Below the pieces are notes generated by a model. The model was not told the DNA's origin. It did no database searches and saw only the letters and a list, made by a program, of their open reading frames with translations. Shown here piece by piece: positions 23,903 through 33,500 of a stretch of 39,421 nucleotides of DNA. This stretch comes from Bacteroidales bacterium (GTDB lineage: Bacteria > Bacteroidota > Bacteroidia > Bacteroidales > Marinilabiliaceae). Within the stretch, counting starts at the first letter, position 1. Every line of letters starts with the position of its first letter. The position numbers were made by a program, and so were the translations under genes. The stretch covers positions 1 to 39,421 of the forward strand of contig CAAFWU010000060.1 of the NCBI GenBank assembly GCA_900766825.1. Reading direction: 5' to 3'.

Positions 23903-24784
23903 ATGGCAGACAACTACCTTGAGAAGCGATTTGAAGAACATCTGAATGCACCATACAAAAAAGAGGTGCGAAAATATCAGCCCGTCAAACAAAGGCGGGC
24001 TTTAGTTGTATGTGGCGCATCGATTTTGGGAGCCGCAATTGTGCGGGCGCTGCGTGTGGCAGGTAACAAAGTAGCAGTGTTCGACTACGCTAAGGAGATA
24101 TGCAAAACAGTGGCGCTTAAGAATGGAGCCGAATGCTTGACCGAAGTTCCGTGGGTGCCAAAGGGATTGAGCACGCTCATTGATAAATGGGGCGGAGTGG
24201 ACATTGTGGTTAACGTAATGCCATGTTTCGAGAAATGGACATTTCCCTTGTTCGATGGAGTATCGGATCCAGTTTTTGACGACCCCAACTTTCATAGAGG
24301 AAGCTCAGAATACAGCACACCTCCTGATGACAACAAGTTACTTTTTGAGCGGGCCAATGCTATTATTGAGGAGTTGACAAATTGGACCGAAGAGAGGCAA
24401 GAGCCCAACAATGCTCATATAAAGATGGTAAATGTGGCTTTTAGGTTTTTGGAGGATGATGCTGAGAATTTGACCAAGACAGCGTTGACTTTGAATGGTT
24501 GGCTACCGATGGATGAGGTGGAGTATAAGACATGCCAATTGGCTCACGCGATTCACAAAATTGGTGGGACATTCAATACCATATACCCCAAAATGGTATA
24601 TCTGGGCGAAAACTGGCAGGATGGAACGAATAGACCTCGATGTGTGAGACCACAAGATGTGGCTCGTATGGTTCGTTTTATGACAGACGATGCCAATGAC
24701 TGCCTGACTGCCGAGGTTTACAATATGGGATATCACACAGGAGAGGATTGGGATATTTTGGAAAGGAGTTTACAAGGCAAATAA
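23903..24784 (+). CDS. SDR-like Rossmann protein with altered active site
   Basis: This 293-residue protein has a Rossmann start ALVVCGASILGAAIVRAL (33-50; SDR pattern GxxxGxG reduced to GASILGA) and a D100-IVVN segment where SDR enzymes have NNAG. The region aligning with the catalytic YxxxK reads Y208-KTC-Q212, so the lysine is replaced by glutamine. A following LAHAIHKIGGTFNTIYPKMV matches the helix and strand after the SDR active site. An N-terminal 30-residue basic extension precedes the fold. It may be a non-catalytic NAD(P)-binding sensor or an enzyme with divergent chemistry. It lies 66 bases after the STAS gene. Confidence 0.7.
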   Translation: MADNYLEKRFEEHLNAPYKKEVRKYQPVKQRRALVVCGASILGAAIVRALRVAGNKVAVFDYAKEICKTVALKNGAECLTEVPWVPKGLSTLIDKWGGVDIVVNVMPCFEKWTFPLFDGVSDPVFDDPNFHRGSSEYSTPPDDNKLLFERANAIIEELTNWTEERQEPNNAHIKMVNVAFRFLEDDAENLTKTALTLNGWLPMDEVEYKTCQLAHAIHKIGGTFNTIYPKMVYLGENWQDGTNRPRCVRPQDVARMVRFMTDDANDCLTAEVYNMGYHTGEDWDILERSLQGK

Positions 24785-24803
24785 TAATATAAGAGCGAAA
24801 CTG

Positions 24804-24875
24804 CCAAATAGACATTTATTTTGACTCCGAAGAGAAACCATTCACGTTCCCAAATGCAACTAATGTCTTATTTGG
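24804..24875 (+). repeat. imperfect inverted repeat
   Basis: CCAAATAGACATT (24804-24816) is complementary to AATGTCTTATTTGG (24862-24875) with one bulged base, enclosing 45 bases. It lies just after the SDR-like gene in a 473-base gap that holds no gene. The function is unknown. Confidence 0.4.
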
Positions 24876-24965
24876 AAGCAGAGACGACAGGTGGTGCAGT
24901 TGCTTATTTAGAATGTTAGATTTTGTATAACAGTTCTCACAACCTACCGTACCACAATTATTAAC

Positions 24966-25001
24966 AAGAAATCCTCCATATTTACATATGGAGGATTTCT
25001 T
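24966..25001. terminator. strong hairpin terminator
   Basis: AAGAAATCCTCCATAT (24966-24981) pairs perfectly with ATATGGAGGATTTCTT (24986-25001) around a 4-base loop, a 16-bp stem whose outer ends are A- and T-rich. It ends the regulatory group before pheT. Confidence 0.85.
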
Positions 25002-25228
25002 TGTGTTCGTATGATAGCATTTACAAGATTCGAACCAATAAACTAAAGATAGTCACTTAAATACAGAGAATATCCTTCCAATGGGCTGTAGAGCAGTTTT
25101 GCAGGAAGCTGATATTTTTGGGGTGAGTGATTGAGATAAACATGGAGAAAAGGAGTCAAAGCAGACAAAAGGGGTGAAAGGCATATGATTGTGTGAATAA
25201 ATATGGAGAGAGTTAAGGGAGATTTTGT

Positions 25229-25236
25229 TATTTTTG
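25229..25236 (+). promoter_or_regulatory. pheT promoter -7 element TATTTTTG
   Basis: TATTTTTG matches TAnnTTTG and lies 22 bases before the pheT ATG. Sequence between the upstream terminator and this element (25002-25228) contains no gene. Confidence 0.55.
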
Positions 25237-25257
25237 CAGCACATTTAGGTTTACACA

Positions 25258-27720
25258 ATGAACGTATCATATAATTGGCTCAAAAAATATGTTGATGTAA
25301 ACATCGACAGTGCCACCCTCTCGTCCTTGCTGACCTCAATAGGTCTTGAAGTGGACTCCATGGAGGAGACCCAAAGCATCAAGGGAGGACTGGAAGGATT
25401 GGTAGTAGGCAAAGTGTTGTCGTGCGAAGCACACCCCAACTCGGACCACTTGCATGTGACCAAAGTGGACGTGGGAGGCGAACAGCCTTTAGACATAGTG
25501 TGTGGCGCCCCCAATGTGGCAGCAGGTCAGAAAGTTATAGTTGCCACCGTTGGCACTGTGCTCTACGATGGAGACCAATCGTTCACCATTAAACCTTCGA
25601 AACTTCGCGGTGTGCCATCGAACGGCATGATATGCGCCGAGGATGAGATAGGCGTTGGCACCGACCACTCTGGCATCATTGTGTTGCCTGAGGATGTTGA
25701 GGTGGGCACCTTGGCCAAAGACTACTACAAAGTAGAGAGCGACACTTGTTTGGAGGTGGACATAACCCCCAACCGTGCCGATGCTGCATCGCACTATGGT
25801 GTGGCGCGCGACGTGGCAGCCGCCATGGCCGCACGAGGCACCGAGGTTAAGCTTAGCCGTCCATCGGTTGAAGACTTCAAGGTGGACTGCCAGTGCATGG
25901 CCGACTACAGCGTTGAGGTTCAGAACACAGCATCATGCCCTCGATACAGCGCTGTGGCCATAAAGGGCGTTAAGATTGCAGAATCGCCCGAGTGGCTTCA
26001 GAATGCATTGAAAGCCATTGGTTTGAACCCCATCAACAACGTGGTGGACGTATCGAACTACATACTGTTCGGCATCGGTCAGCCCCTTCACACATTCGAT
26101 GCCGACAAGATTGCTGGTCACAAAATTGTGGTACGCAACTGCCCCGAGGGCACTCCCTTTACAACTCTTGATGGCGTGGAGCGCAAACTCAGTGTCGACG
26201 ACCTTATGATATGCGATGCCGAGAAACCCATGTGCATTGCTGGCGTATTCGGCGGTTTGGATAGCGGCATAAGTGAAACTACGACCAACGTTATAATAGA
26301 GAGCGCATGGTTCAACCCCGTGTCGGTACGCAAGACGGCACGTCGTCATCAGCTCTCAACCGATGCCAGTTTCCGCTACGAGCGTGGCACCGACCCCAAC
26401 AATGTCATCTATGCCTTGAAGCGCGCAGCCATGCTGATCAAAGAGGTGGCAGGCGGTCAGATAGCATCGGATATCATTGACATATACCCAGAGCCAGTGG
26501 CTCCCTTTGCTGTGACCGTGAGCCGCAAACGTTGCTTCAGCCTAATAGGTCGTGAGGTACCCGAAGAGGTTTTGCAGACCATACTGAGCAAGCTGGAGAT
26601 GAAGGTTGTGGCCGACGATGGCGACAAGATGGAACTGGAGGTACCCCGCTACCGTGTAGACGTGACCCGCGAAGCCGATGTTGTCGAAGACATCCTCCGC
26701 ATCTATGGCTACGACAAGATTGACTTGCCAGGTGAAAATCGCACCACAGTGGTTGTCTCGCCCAAGCCAGACAAGACCAAGATGGTGAACACCATAAGCA
26801 ATATGTTGGCCGCTCGCGGATTCAGCGAGATAATGAACAACACGCTGACCAAGGCCTCATACTCCGACATATTGCCAGAGACTTGCCCCGCCGAAGCCAA
26901 TGTGATGTTGGCAAACCCATTGAGTTCTGACTTGAACGCCTTGCGCCAGTCGCTGGTGTTTGGAGCTCTGGAGGTAGCCCGCCTAAATCGCAACTACCGC
27001 AATGCCAACTTGAAACTCTTTGAGGTGGGCAACGTACAGTCGCTCAAAGCGGGTTCGGACAAAACGGACTACGCCAACTACTCTGAGAACCAGCACCTCT
27101 CGCTCTTGATGACAGGCCTTAAGGCTGAGCCCAACTGGAACACCGAAGCCAAAGAGGTATCGTTCTTCGACCTCAAAGCAGAAGTGCAAGGCATACTGAA
27201 ACGCTTGGGACTGAACCCATCGGCCATAATCGAGAGCCCTCTGACCAACGACTTGTTTGCCGAGGGACTCGAGCTTAAAGTGGACAAAAGCAAGACCTTG
27301 GTAAAATATGGCATGGTGAACAGCGATGTTCTGCGCAAGTTCGACATCGATGCCCCCGTGTTCTACGCCGAGTTCGATGTCAACCTCTTGGTAAACAAGA
27401 GTGCCCAGCAGAACAAAGTACACTTCAGCCCACTGCCCAAGTTCCCCGCTGTGAAACGAGACTTAGCCCTTTTGGTGGACGAGAGCGTAACGTTTGGTCA
27501 GGTATGCCAAGTGGCTCAAAAGACCGAGAAGAAGCTCTTGCGCAACGTGTCGCTCTTTGACGTATATCAGGGAAAGAACTTGCCAGCAGGCAAAAAGTCG
27601 TACGCTGTGACATTCATACTCCGCGACGACGAGAAGACCTTGGCCGACAAGCAGATAGACAAAGTGATGCAGCAGCTAACCAATGCCTTTGCCAAGGAGT
27701 TGGGTGCCGAACTGCGATAG
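25258..27720 (+). CDS. pheT: phenylalanine--tRNA ligase beta subunit
   Basis: PheT is the large subunit of the alpha2-beta2 phenylalanyl-tRNA synthetase, carrying editing and tRNA-binding functions. The 820-residue product is full length. It has an N-terminal tRNA-binding OB domain (about 40-150, VVGKVLSCEAHPNSDHLHVT), a B3/B4 editing domain (about 210-380), B5 (about 405-475), the catalytic-like core, and a C-terminal FDX-ACB anticodon-binding domain (about 728-820, SPLPKFPAVKRDLALLVDES). pheS is not adjacent, as is common in Bacteroidota. It has its own promoter and a terminator. Secure. Confidence 0.97.
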   Translation: MNVSYNWLKKYVDVNIDSATLSSLLTSIGLEVDSMEETQSIKGGLEGLVVGKVLSCEAHPNSDHLHVTKVDVGGEQPLDIVCGAPNVAAGQKVIVATVGTVLYDGDQSFTIKPSKLRGVPSNGMICAEDEIGVGTDHSGIIVLPEDVEVGTLAKDYYKVESDTCLEVDITPNRADAASHYGVARDVAAAMAARGTEVKLSRPSVEDFKVDCQCMADYSVEVQNTASCPRYSAVAIKGVKIAESPEWLQNALKAIGLNPINNVVDVSNYILFGIGQPLHTFDADKIAGHKIVVRNCPEGTPFTTLDGVERKLSVDDLMICDAEKPMCIAGVFGGLDSGISETTTNVIIESAWFNPVSVRKTARRHQLSTDASFRYERGTDPNNVIYALKRAAMLIKEVAGGQIASDIIDIYPEPVAPFAVTVSRKRCFSLIGREVPEEVLQTILSKLEMKVVADDGDKMELEVPRYRVDVTREADVVEDILRIYGYDKIDLPGENRTTVVVSPKPDKTKMVNTISNMLAARGFSEIMNNTLTKASYSDILPETCPAEANVMLANPLSSDLNALRQSLVFGALEVARLNRNYRNANLKLFEVGNVQSLKAGSDKTDYANYSENQHLSLLMTGLKAEPNWNTEAKEVSFFDLKAEVQGILKRLGLNPSAIIESPLTNDLFAEGLELKVDKSKTLVKYGMVNSDVLRKFDIDAPVFYAEFDVNLLVNKSAQQNKVHFSPLPKFPAVKRDLALLVDESVTFGQVCQVAQKTEKKLLRNVSLFDVYQGKNLPAGKKSYAVTFILRDDEKTLADKQIDKVMQQLTNAFAKELGAELR

Positions 27721-27760
27721 AAACACCAAGTGCTCCCCCCAACACGGGAGGTAATAACAC

Positions 27761-27800
27761 AAAAAAGGATGTGCCATGACTACATGGCATGTCCTTTTTT
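27761..27800 (+). terminator. terminator after pheT
   Basis: AAAAAAGGATGTGCCATG (27761-27778) pairs with CATGGCATGTCCTTTTTT (27783-27800) with a two-base internal mismatch, ending in a run of six T on + and a matching run on minus. Confidence 0.85.
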
Positions 27801-27863
27801 CGTATCTTCATAAAAATCGTGCCACATTACAAAGCGGTTGCCTACTAAAAAATCAGCAGTTCC

Positions 27864-28694
27864 ATGAGTTACGACAATACCAATCAGGCCAAAAAGGACA
27901 AGCGGGAATGGTTGATAATGAACCTTTTTGTGCAGAGCTATCGGCAGTTTCCACTGGGGCGCATTGCCAAGAGCGAGCGTCCAGACTTTATTGTGACCCA
28001 CAAAACTGCTCAGGGCAAGACAAAACGAATAGGCATAGAGCTTACCGAACTGAAGTATGAGCGCAACGACCAGCGGTTTAACATGCGGGCTCACGAGGAC
28101 TTCCTGAGCAAGATAATGGATGGGGCACAGGAGATATTCGGCGGACGGCATGACATGGTGCTAAACGTGGACGTACACTTTTCGGACAGTCTGTCGCCAA
28201 TGATATTGGGCGAAAAGTCGGACAGCAACGCCCACTTTCTGCCCGAGGCCATGGCGGAAACCATAGCCAACATAGTGGAGGACAACCTACCCGAGGCCAC
28301 TGGCAAGACCTATAGGGTGGACCGTAGCTATAAGTATGGGGACTTAAACTTACCGCAACACATTGAGTCAATTACCATATCGAACGTTACGGGTCGACAA
28401 GAGGAGCCTCTGTGGTACGCCAGCATGTCAACACACGTGAAGCCACTGAGTGTGGAGAGCATATCGCAACGCATAAAGGACAAGGACGAGAAGATGGCCA
28501 AATACGACAGCACGTGCGATGAATTGTGGCTTATAATAATACAAAACAGTTTCTTGATGTCTCGCGCCTACGATCCCAACGAGGCTCGGCATGCCCTCCA
28601 GCACCGCTATAGGACACGATTCAACAGGGTCTTTGTTTTTGAGCGGAGTCAGGCTAACGTGAAGATGCTGAACATATTGCGCAAGATGCGTTAG
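27864..28694 (+). CDS. hypothetical protein with possible PD-(D/E)XK nuclease core
   Basis: This 276-residue soluble protein belongs to no family I recognise by name. Near the N-terminus it has RPDFIV, a loop, then RIGIELTELKY. This spacing and the strand-turn-strand layout resemble the PD...(D/E)xK nuclease core, although the final Lys position is Thr or shifted. A conserved-looking DELWLIIIQNS strand and a C-terminal RYRTRFNRVFVF follow. The start at 27864 is the first ATG after the pheT terminator. Next come a phosphodiesterase (52 bases later) and sbcDC, so a role in DNA processing is possible, but this is inference. Confidence 0.6.
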   Translation: MSYDNTNQAKKDKREWLIMNLFVQSYRQFPLGRIAKSERPDFIVTHKTAQGKTKRIGIELTELKYERNDQRFNMRAHEDFLSKIMDGAQEIFGGRHDMVLNVDVHFSDSLSPMILGEKSDSNAHFLPEAMAETIANIVEDNLPEATGKTYRVDRSYKYGDLNLPQHIESITISNVTGRQEEPLWYASMSTHVKPLSVESISQRIKDKDEKMAKYDSTCDELWLIIIQNSFLMSRAYDPNEARHALQHRYRTRFNRVFVFERSQANVKMLNILRKMR

Positions 28695-28747
28695 GCAATA
28701 CAAAGAGACACACAACATAAAGAAATACAGACACAACCTCAAGTGTA

Positions 28748-29365
28748 ATGAAGATTTTATTTGTATCGGACATACACGGTTCGCCATCGGGACTGAGGCG
28801 AGCCTTAGAATTCTATGACCGCGAAGGGGCTGAATTACTGTGCCTTGGCGGCGACATAATAAACTACGGACCTCGCAATGGGGTACCATCGGACCTAAAC
28901 CCACAGGCGGTGGTGGGGCTGCTGGCACCACATAGGCACGAGATTGTGGCCGTTAGGGGCAACTGCGATTCGGAGGTGGACCAGATGCTACTGCCCTTCC
29001 CTACCCTATCTGACTACGCTCTTGTTGTGAACGAGGGCAAACGTATTGTGCTGACACACGGACATTTGCCTTTTGCTCAGGATATGCTTAAGGAGGCAGA
29101 TGCAGAAGGGAAAGATATGGGTATAGATAAGGGGAAGGATAATGCAAAGGGCGGAACTGGAGGTTGGCTTACGTGCGACATGATGGTTATGGGCCACACT
29201 CACTTATGGGAACTGCAGCGGATGGCTGACGGCACTTTGTTGTGCAATATGGGTTCGGTAACCTTCCCCAAAATGGGGCGCGAGGCCACCTTTGCATACT
29301 TTGATGGGAGGGCTATGAGCATACGCACACTAGAGGGTAAGATACTGAAGGAAATGGAGTTATAG
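28748..29365 (+). CDS. YfcE-like metallophosphoesterase
   Basis: This 205-residue calcineurin-like phosphoesterase has the ligand motifs FVSDIHGS, LGGDIINYGPR, RGNCDSEVD, LTHGHLPF and MGHTHLWE in the YfcE/MJ0936 order. These enzymes hydrolyse phosphodiesters with two metal ions. The physiological substrate is usually not known. A low-complexity insert (DAEGKDMGIDKGKDNAKGGTG) lies before the GHTH motif. It lies 36 bases upstream of sbcD and is probably cotranscribed with it. Confidence 0.9.
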   Translation: MKILFVSDIHGSPSGLRRALEFYDREGAELLCLGGDIINYGPRNGVPSDLNPQAVVGLLAPHRHEIVAVRGNCDSEVDQMLLPFPTLSDYALVVNEGKRIVLTHGHLPFAQDMLKEADAEGKDMGIDKGKDNAKGGTGGWLTCDMMVMGHTHLWELQRMADGTLLCNMGSVTFPKMGREATFAYFDGRAMSIRTLEGKILKEMEL

Positions 29366-29401
29366 CAACCTCAAAATAATAGGATAAGCAAACAGAAAAA
29401 G

Positions 29402-30565
29402 ATGAAAGTACTTCACACAAGCGACTGGCATGTGGGTCAGGTTTTCTACAACTACGACCGCAGTGCCGAGCACGAGCATTTCTTCAAAGAGTTGGCCGAG
29501 GTGGTACGCAACGAGCAAGTGGACGTTATGGTGGTAAGCGGCGATGTTTTTCACAATGCATCGCCATCGGCCTCGGCCTATAAATTACTGAACGACATGC
29601 TGTTGAAGGTATGCTCTGAGGCACCAGACATGGAGGTAATTGTTACTGCTGGCAACCACGACAGCGCATCGCGTATTGACTCATCGGCTCAACTTTGGCT
29701 CACTAACCACGTGCATATGGTTGGCTCGCTGAGGCTGGAGAATCCAGAGGCACACATAATTGACATAAATGGCAAGGGTTGGGTGCTGGCAATGCCCTAT
29801 TTCTCACAATACTTCTACTCTCCCAAGAAGGTCTATGGGGCTGTTATTGACAGAGCCGAGTCATTGAATGTGAGGGGTTTGCCAGTGGTTATGATGGCAC
29901 ACGCAGCTGTGGATGGGTCGGACACATCGGACCACGACGACATTGGCGGCATGGACACCATTGGTTTGGACCAGCTTTTGACCAAAACGGATGTTGTGGA
30001 TTACGTGGCTTTGGGTCACATCCATTGTCCCCAGACACTAAAGTGCAGCGAAGGCAAGGCACGATATTGTGGGGTGCCATTGCCAACATCGTTCAACGAA
30101 CATCACCCATATGGAGTGGATATTGTAACGGTGGGACATGGTGCCACACCAGAGGTGCGAACCATAAAGTTTGAACCGTTGATGAAGATGATAACCGTGC
30201 CAAAGGACCCCACACCCTTTGCCGAGGCAATGAAAGCCATTAGGGAATTACCCCAAGGAGCAAAGGCCTACGTGCGCGTTAACTTACTAAAAGAGGGCAC
30301 CCTACCATCCAATGCAGCCGAAAAAGCGTGTGCCGAAGTGACCGAAAGAGGATACAGATATTGCGAGATACACCTAACACGTCCCGAACAAGAAAACACT
30401 GTTGTCCAAAGGAGAAACCTGACAGTGAGCGAATTGAGTGCCAAGTCGCCAATGGAGTTGGCCGAAGAGTACTACAAAACCAAAGAGGGTGTGGCGATGC
30501 CCGAAAACTTAAAAAACAAAATACAAACAGCCATAGAACAAGTAAATAACGAAGAAAGAAAATGA
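29402..30565 (+). CDS. sbcD: exonuclease subunit SbcD
   Basis: SbcD (Mre11 homologue) is the nuclease subunit of the SbcCD complex, which cleaves hairpins and processes DNA ends, partly at replication-stalled or palindromic sites. The 387-residue product has the phosphoesterase motifs HTSDWHVGQVFY, VVSGDVFHN, TAGNHDSASR and ALGHIHCPQ. The C-terminal 100 residues carry the capping domain. Its stop overlaps the sbcC start (ATGA, 30562-30565), so the pair is translationally coupled. The palindromic repeats elsewhere in this window are a possible type of SbcCD substrate. Confidence 0.96.
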   Translation: MKVLHTSDWHVGQVFYNYDRSAEHEHFFKELAEVVRNEQVDVMVVSGDVFHNASPSASAYKLLNDMLLKVCSEAPDMEVIVTAGNHDSASRIDSSAQLWLTNHVHMVGSLRLENPEAHIIDINGKGWVLAMPYFSQYFYSPKKVYGAVIDRAESLNVRGLPVVMMAHAAVDGSDTSDHDDIGGMDTIGLDQLLTKTDVVDYVALGHIHCPQTLKCSEGKARYCGVPLPTSFNEHHPYGVDIVTVGHGATPEVRTIKFEPLMKMITVPKDPTPFAEAMKAIRELPQGAKAYVRVNLLKEGTLPSNAAEKACAEVTERGYRYCEIHLTRPEQENTVVQRRNLTVSELSAKSPMELAEEYYKTKEGVAMPENLKNKIQTAIEQVNNEERK

Positions 30566-33500
30566 GACTGATAAAGATTGAAATAGAAAACATAGCCTCG
30601 ATAGAGAAGGCAACAATAGATTTCGAGAGCCCCGAGCTTACGGATCAGCCCATATTTTTGATAACAGGACCCACGGGTTCGGGCAAATCGACCATATTGG
30701 ATGCCATAGCGTTGGCACTCTACGACAAAACGCCACGAATGGCAATGAACACAGATGGGAAAATTAAGGGGGAGGATGACAAAGAGTACGACATTAGCAA
30801 AACAGTGATGCTAATGAGAAAGGGTGCCGAAAATGCAAAGGCAACACTAACGTTCGAGGCCCTCGACGGCAAAGTGTACAAGGCAACGTGGGCAACACGC
30901 AAAAAAAGAACTGGAGCCTTGGACAGCGTTCAACGAACACTGGAACAAGAGGGCAACAGCAATTACATTATAGAGAAGGCGAAGGAGGTAAGTGAAGAGA
31001 TAAAGAAACTTATAGGTCTTGACTATGAGCAATTTACGAAGACCACGTTATTGGCACAGGGAGAGTTCACTCGTTTTCTAAAGAGTAAAATAGAGGAGAA
31101 ATCGGCCATATTGGAGAAGATAACAGGAACGGACATATACTCCAAAATAGGCAAACAGATTTTCTTGAAATATCAGGATGCAAAAAATAATGTTGAGAAA
31201 AAGGAAAGCAAGCTAGAAGCCATTGCTGTGCTTAGCCAAGAGGAAAGAAGTGCAAAAGAAACAGAGTTGCAAGACATTAATGCTCGGGCTAATGAGATTG
31301 TTAAACAGATTAAGATTGCAGAGGATCAGCTAAAATGGATACAAGAAGAAGAGACGTTAACCCAAAAACAAATGAGCGCGACCGATGACTACGAAAAGGC
31401 CAAACAAAAATCTCATAGCGAAGAGATGGAGAGCAACGCCGAGACGACTGCATTGTGGGAAAAGACGGAAGATGTTAGAAAAGAGATAGAAAAAAAAGAC
31501 AAGGGCGAAGAGGAACAGAAGAAATTGGAGAGCAAGAGCAGTACGTTTAAATCCCAATTCGGCGACGTCTGCGCCACAATGGCGTGGACCCGCACCGAGT
31601 GTTCCCAAAAGGAGGCTAATGCTCTGGTAATTAAAGAGAAGCTGAAACCTTACGAAGCATTGGAACCTATGCTGAACTATGCCACCCAAATATGCTCCCA
31701 GATAGCCACAGTGATCAATTTTGACGATAACATTAGCGAAAACCTAAAGAGAAAAGAAGAAAATGAAGCCTCGTTGCCAACTCAAAAGGCAAAGACGGAG
31801 AAAATAGGCAAAGATGCTAAGGCCATTGATGATCAGATAAATATATGCAAAGAACAGATTAAAGTTCAAAATAGAGCCAAGGCAGAGTTGAACGAAACAG
31901 AAGCCAACGATCGCAAGAATAAGTTAGACGAACTGAACAAAGCGATTAGCGATGCCGAGACCAAGTTGGCCAATGCTGTTGCCGATGACAAATCGCTCGA
32001 AGAGACCGAGAAGAAGCTTGAAGATCTGAAACAAAAACAGCCCGCGGCGGTTAAGAATAGCGAAGAGGCGAACGGAGCAAAAAAGCAAGCAGAAGAAGCG
32101 TATAGGAGGAAGAATGAAACTCTGGACGATGTAGAAAGAATAATAAAAAATCTATCCGATGGCGCGAAGTGCCCAGTATGCGGAGGAGTGTACCACACCC
32201 AAAATCCTATAAGCGAGACGCTAAAGAAGGAACTTGATGAGGAAAAGAGTAGGCTCGACGCAGCAACAGCCGAGGCAGAAAAGGCACAAAAGGAGCTGAC
32301 AGATTTGAACAGCAGCATACAAACAGCTGAGAGCAACCACAAGAGTGCCCAGAACAAACACGAATTGTCGAAAGAGATGGCCGACAAATCGTGGACAGCT
32401 TTGTGTTCCAAAGCCAAAGAGTGTGGAATTAGAATGAGCATAGAGAGGTCCGAGGAGAGCAACGAGGTGCGCAAGGAGGCTATGGCACAAATTATAAGTG
32501 AGGCTCAGAAGAGTTGCGAAGAGAACCAAAATGTCTTGAACAAGATACAAGCTATTTCTAAAGAATGTGAGAAGTTGCAAGACAAACTCTCTGAGTATTT
32601 GCAAGAGCAGAACAAACTGAACACGGAGTTAGCAAAAGCCAACAGCGAGTTGGAGGCGACCCAAAAGAGAATTACCGAAGCGAAGCAAAGCATTGAAAAC
32701 TCATCTGGTAAGCGAAACGAACACTGGCAACAGATAGAGGGCAAGATACTCTATGGCGAAGGATGGAAAAATCTTTCGCTCAAAGAGTTAAGCCAAAAGA
32801 TAGATGCTGACAGCAAGACATTGGTTAGCGGAAGGACAAAACAGAAGGAAGCAGAGCAGGAGCACCAGAATTTGGCATCTATACTGAAATATATAGAGGA
32901 GAAATATGGTGAATTCAAGGAAGAACAAAAGTGGATCTTGATTTGGGACAAATTGATTAATTGGGAGGCTCAGCCAGCAAAGGCACCCCAGATCAATGAG
33001 ATCCAAGACCAATGGAATAAATTCATTAACGATTGTAGCAACTGGCACAACGATATCATAAAGGCGAGGAAAACAGTAGAAGAAGCAAAAGAAGCAATAG
33101 GCACATTCTTTGAGCAAAACGCAGACATTTGCCAGGCAAAGGTAGAAGAGATTGTGAAAACAGAGACCGTTGAAACAATTGCAGCTAAGCGAAATAAGGT
33201 AACAAAGGCAAAAGAAGAGGAAAGGAGTGCTTTGGCCTTAATGAGCAATGCCGTGAAGGAGTTGGAGGCTCACCACAAAGAACGTCCCGAACTACCCGAG
33301 GGTGCCACTGCAAATACATTGACCCAGCAAGTAAAGGAGCTTAAAGAGACTCAAAACCAAGCAAATAAAGATAGCGGACGTCTGCAACAGGAACTCGACA
33401 CCGACAAGAAAAATAGTGCTGAGGCAGAAAGACTGGACAATGAATTGAAGGCAGCCAAAAATGATTATGATGACTGGTCGAAACTGAACGATATGTTTGG

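Noticed and set aside
25027..25036. tRNA T-arm-like sequence GGTTCGAATC on minus
   Set aside because: The flanking bases cannot form a 5-bp T stem and no acceptor or anticodon arm could be found, so it is chance or at most a remnant.
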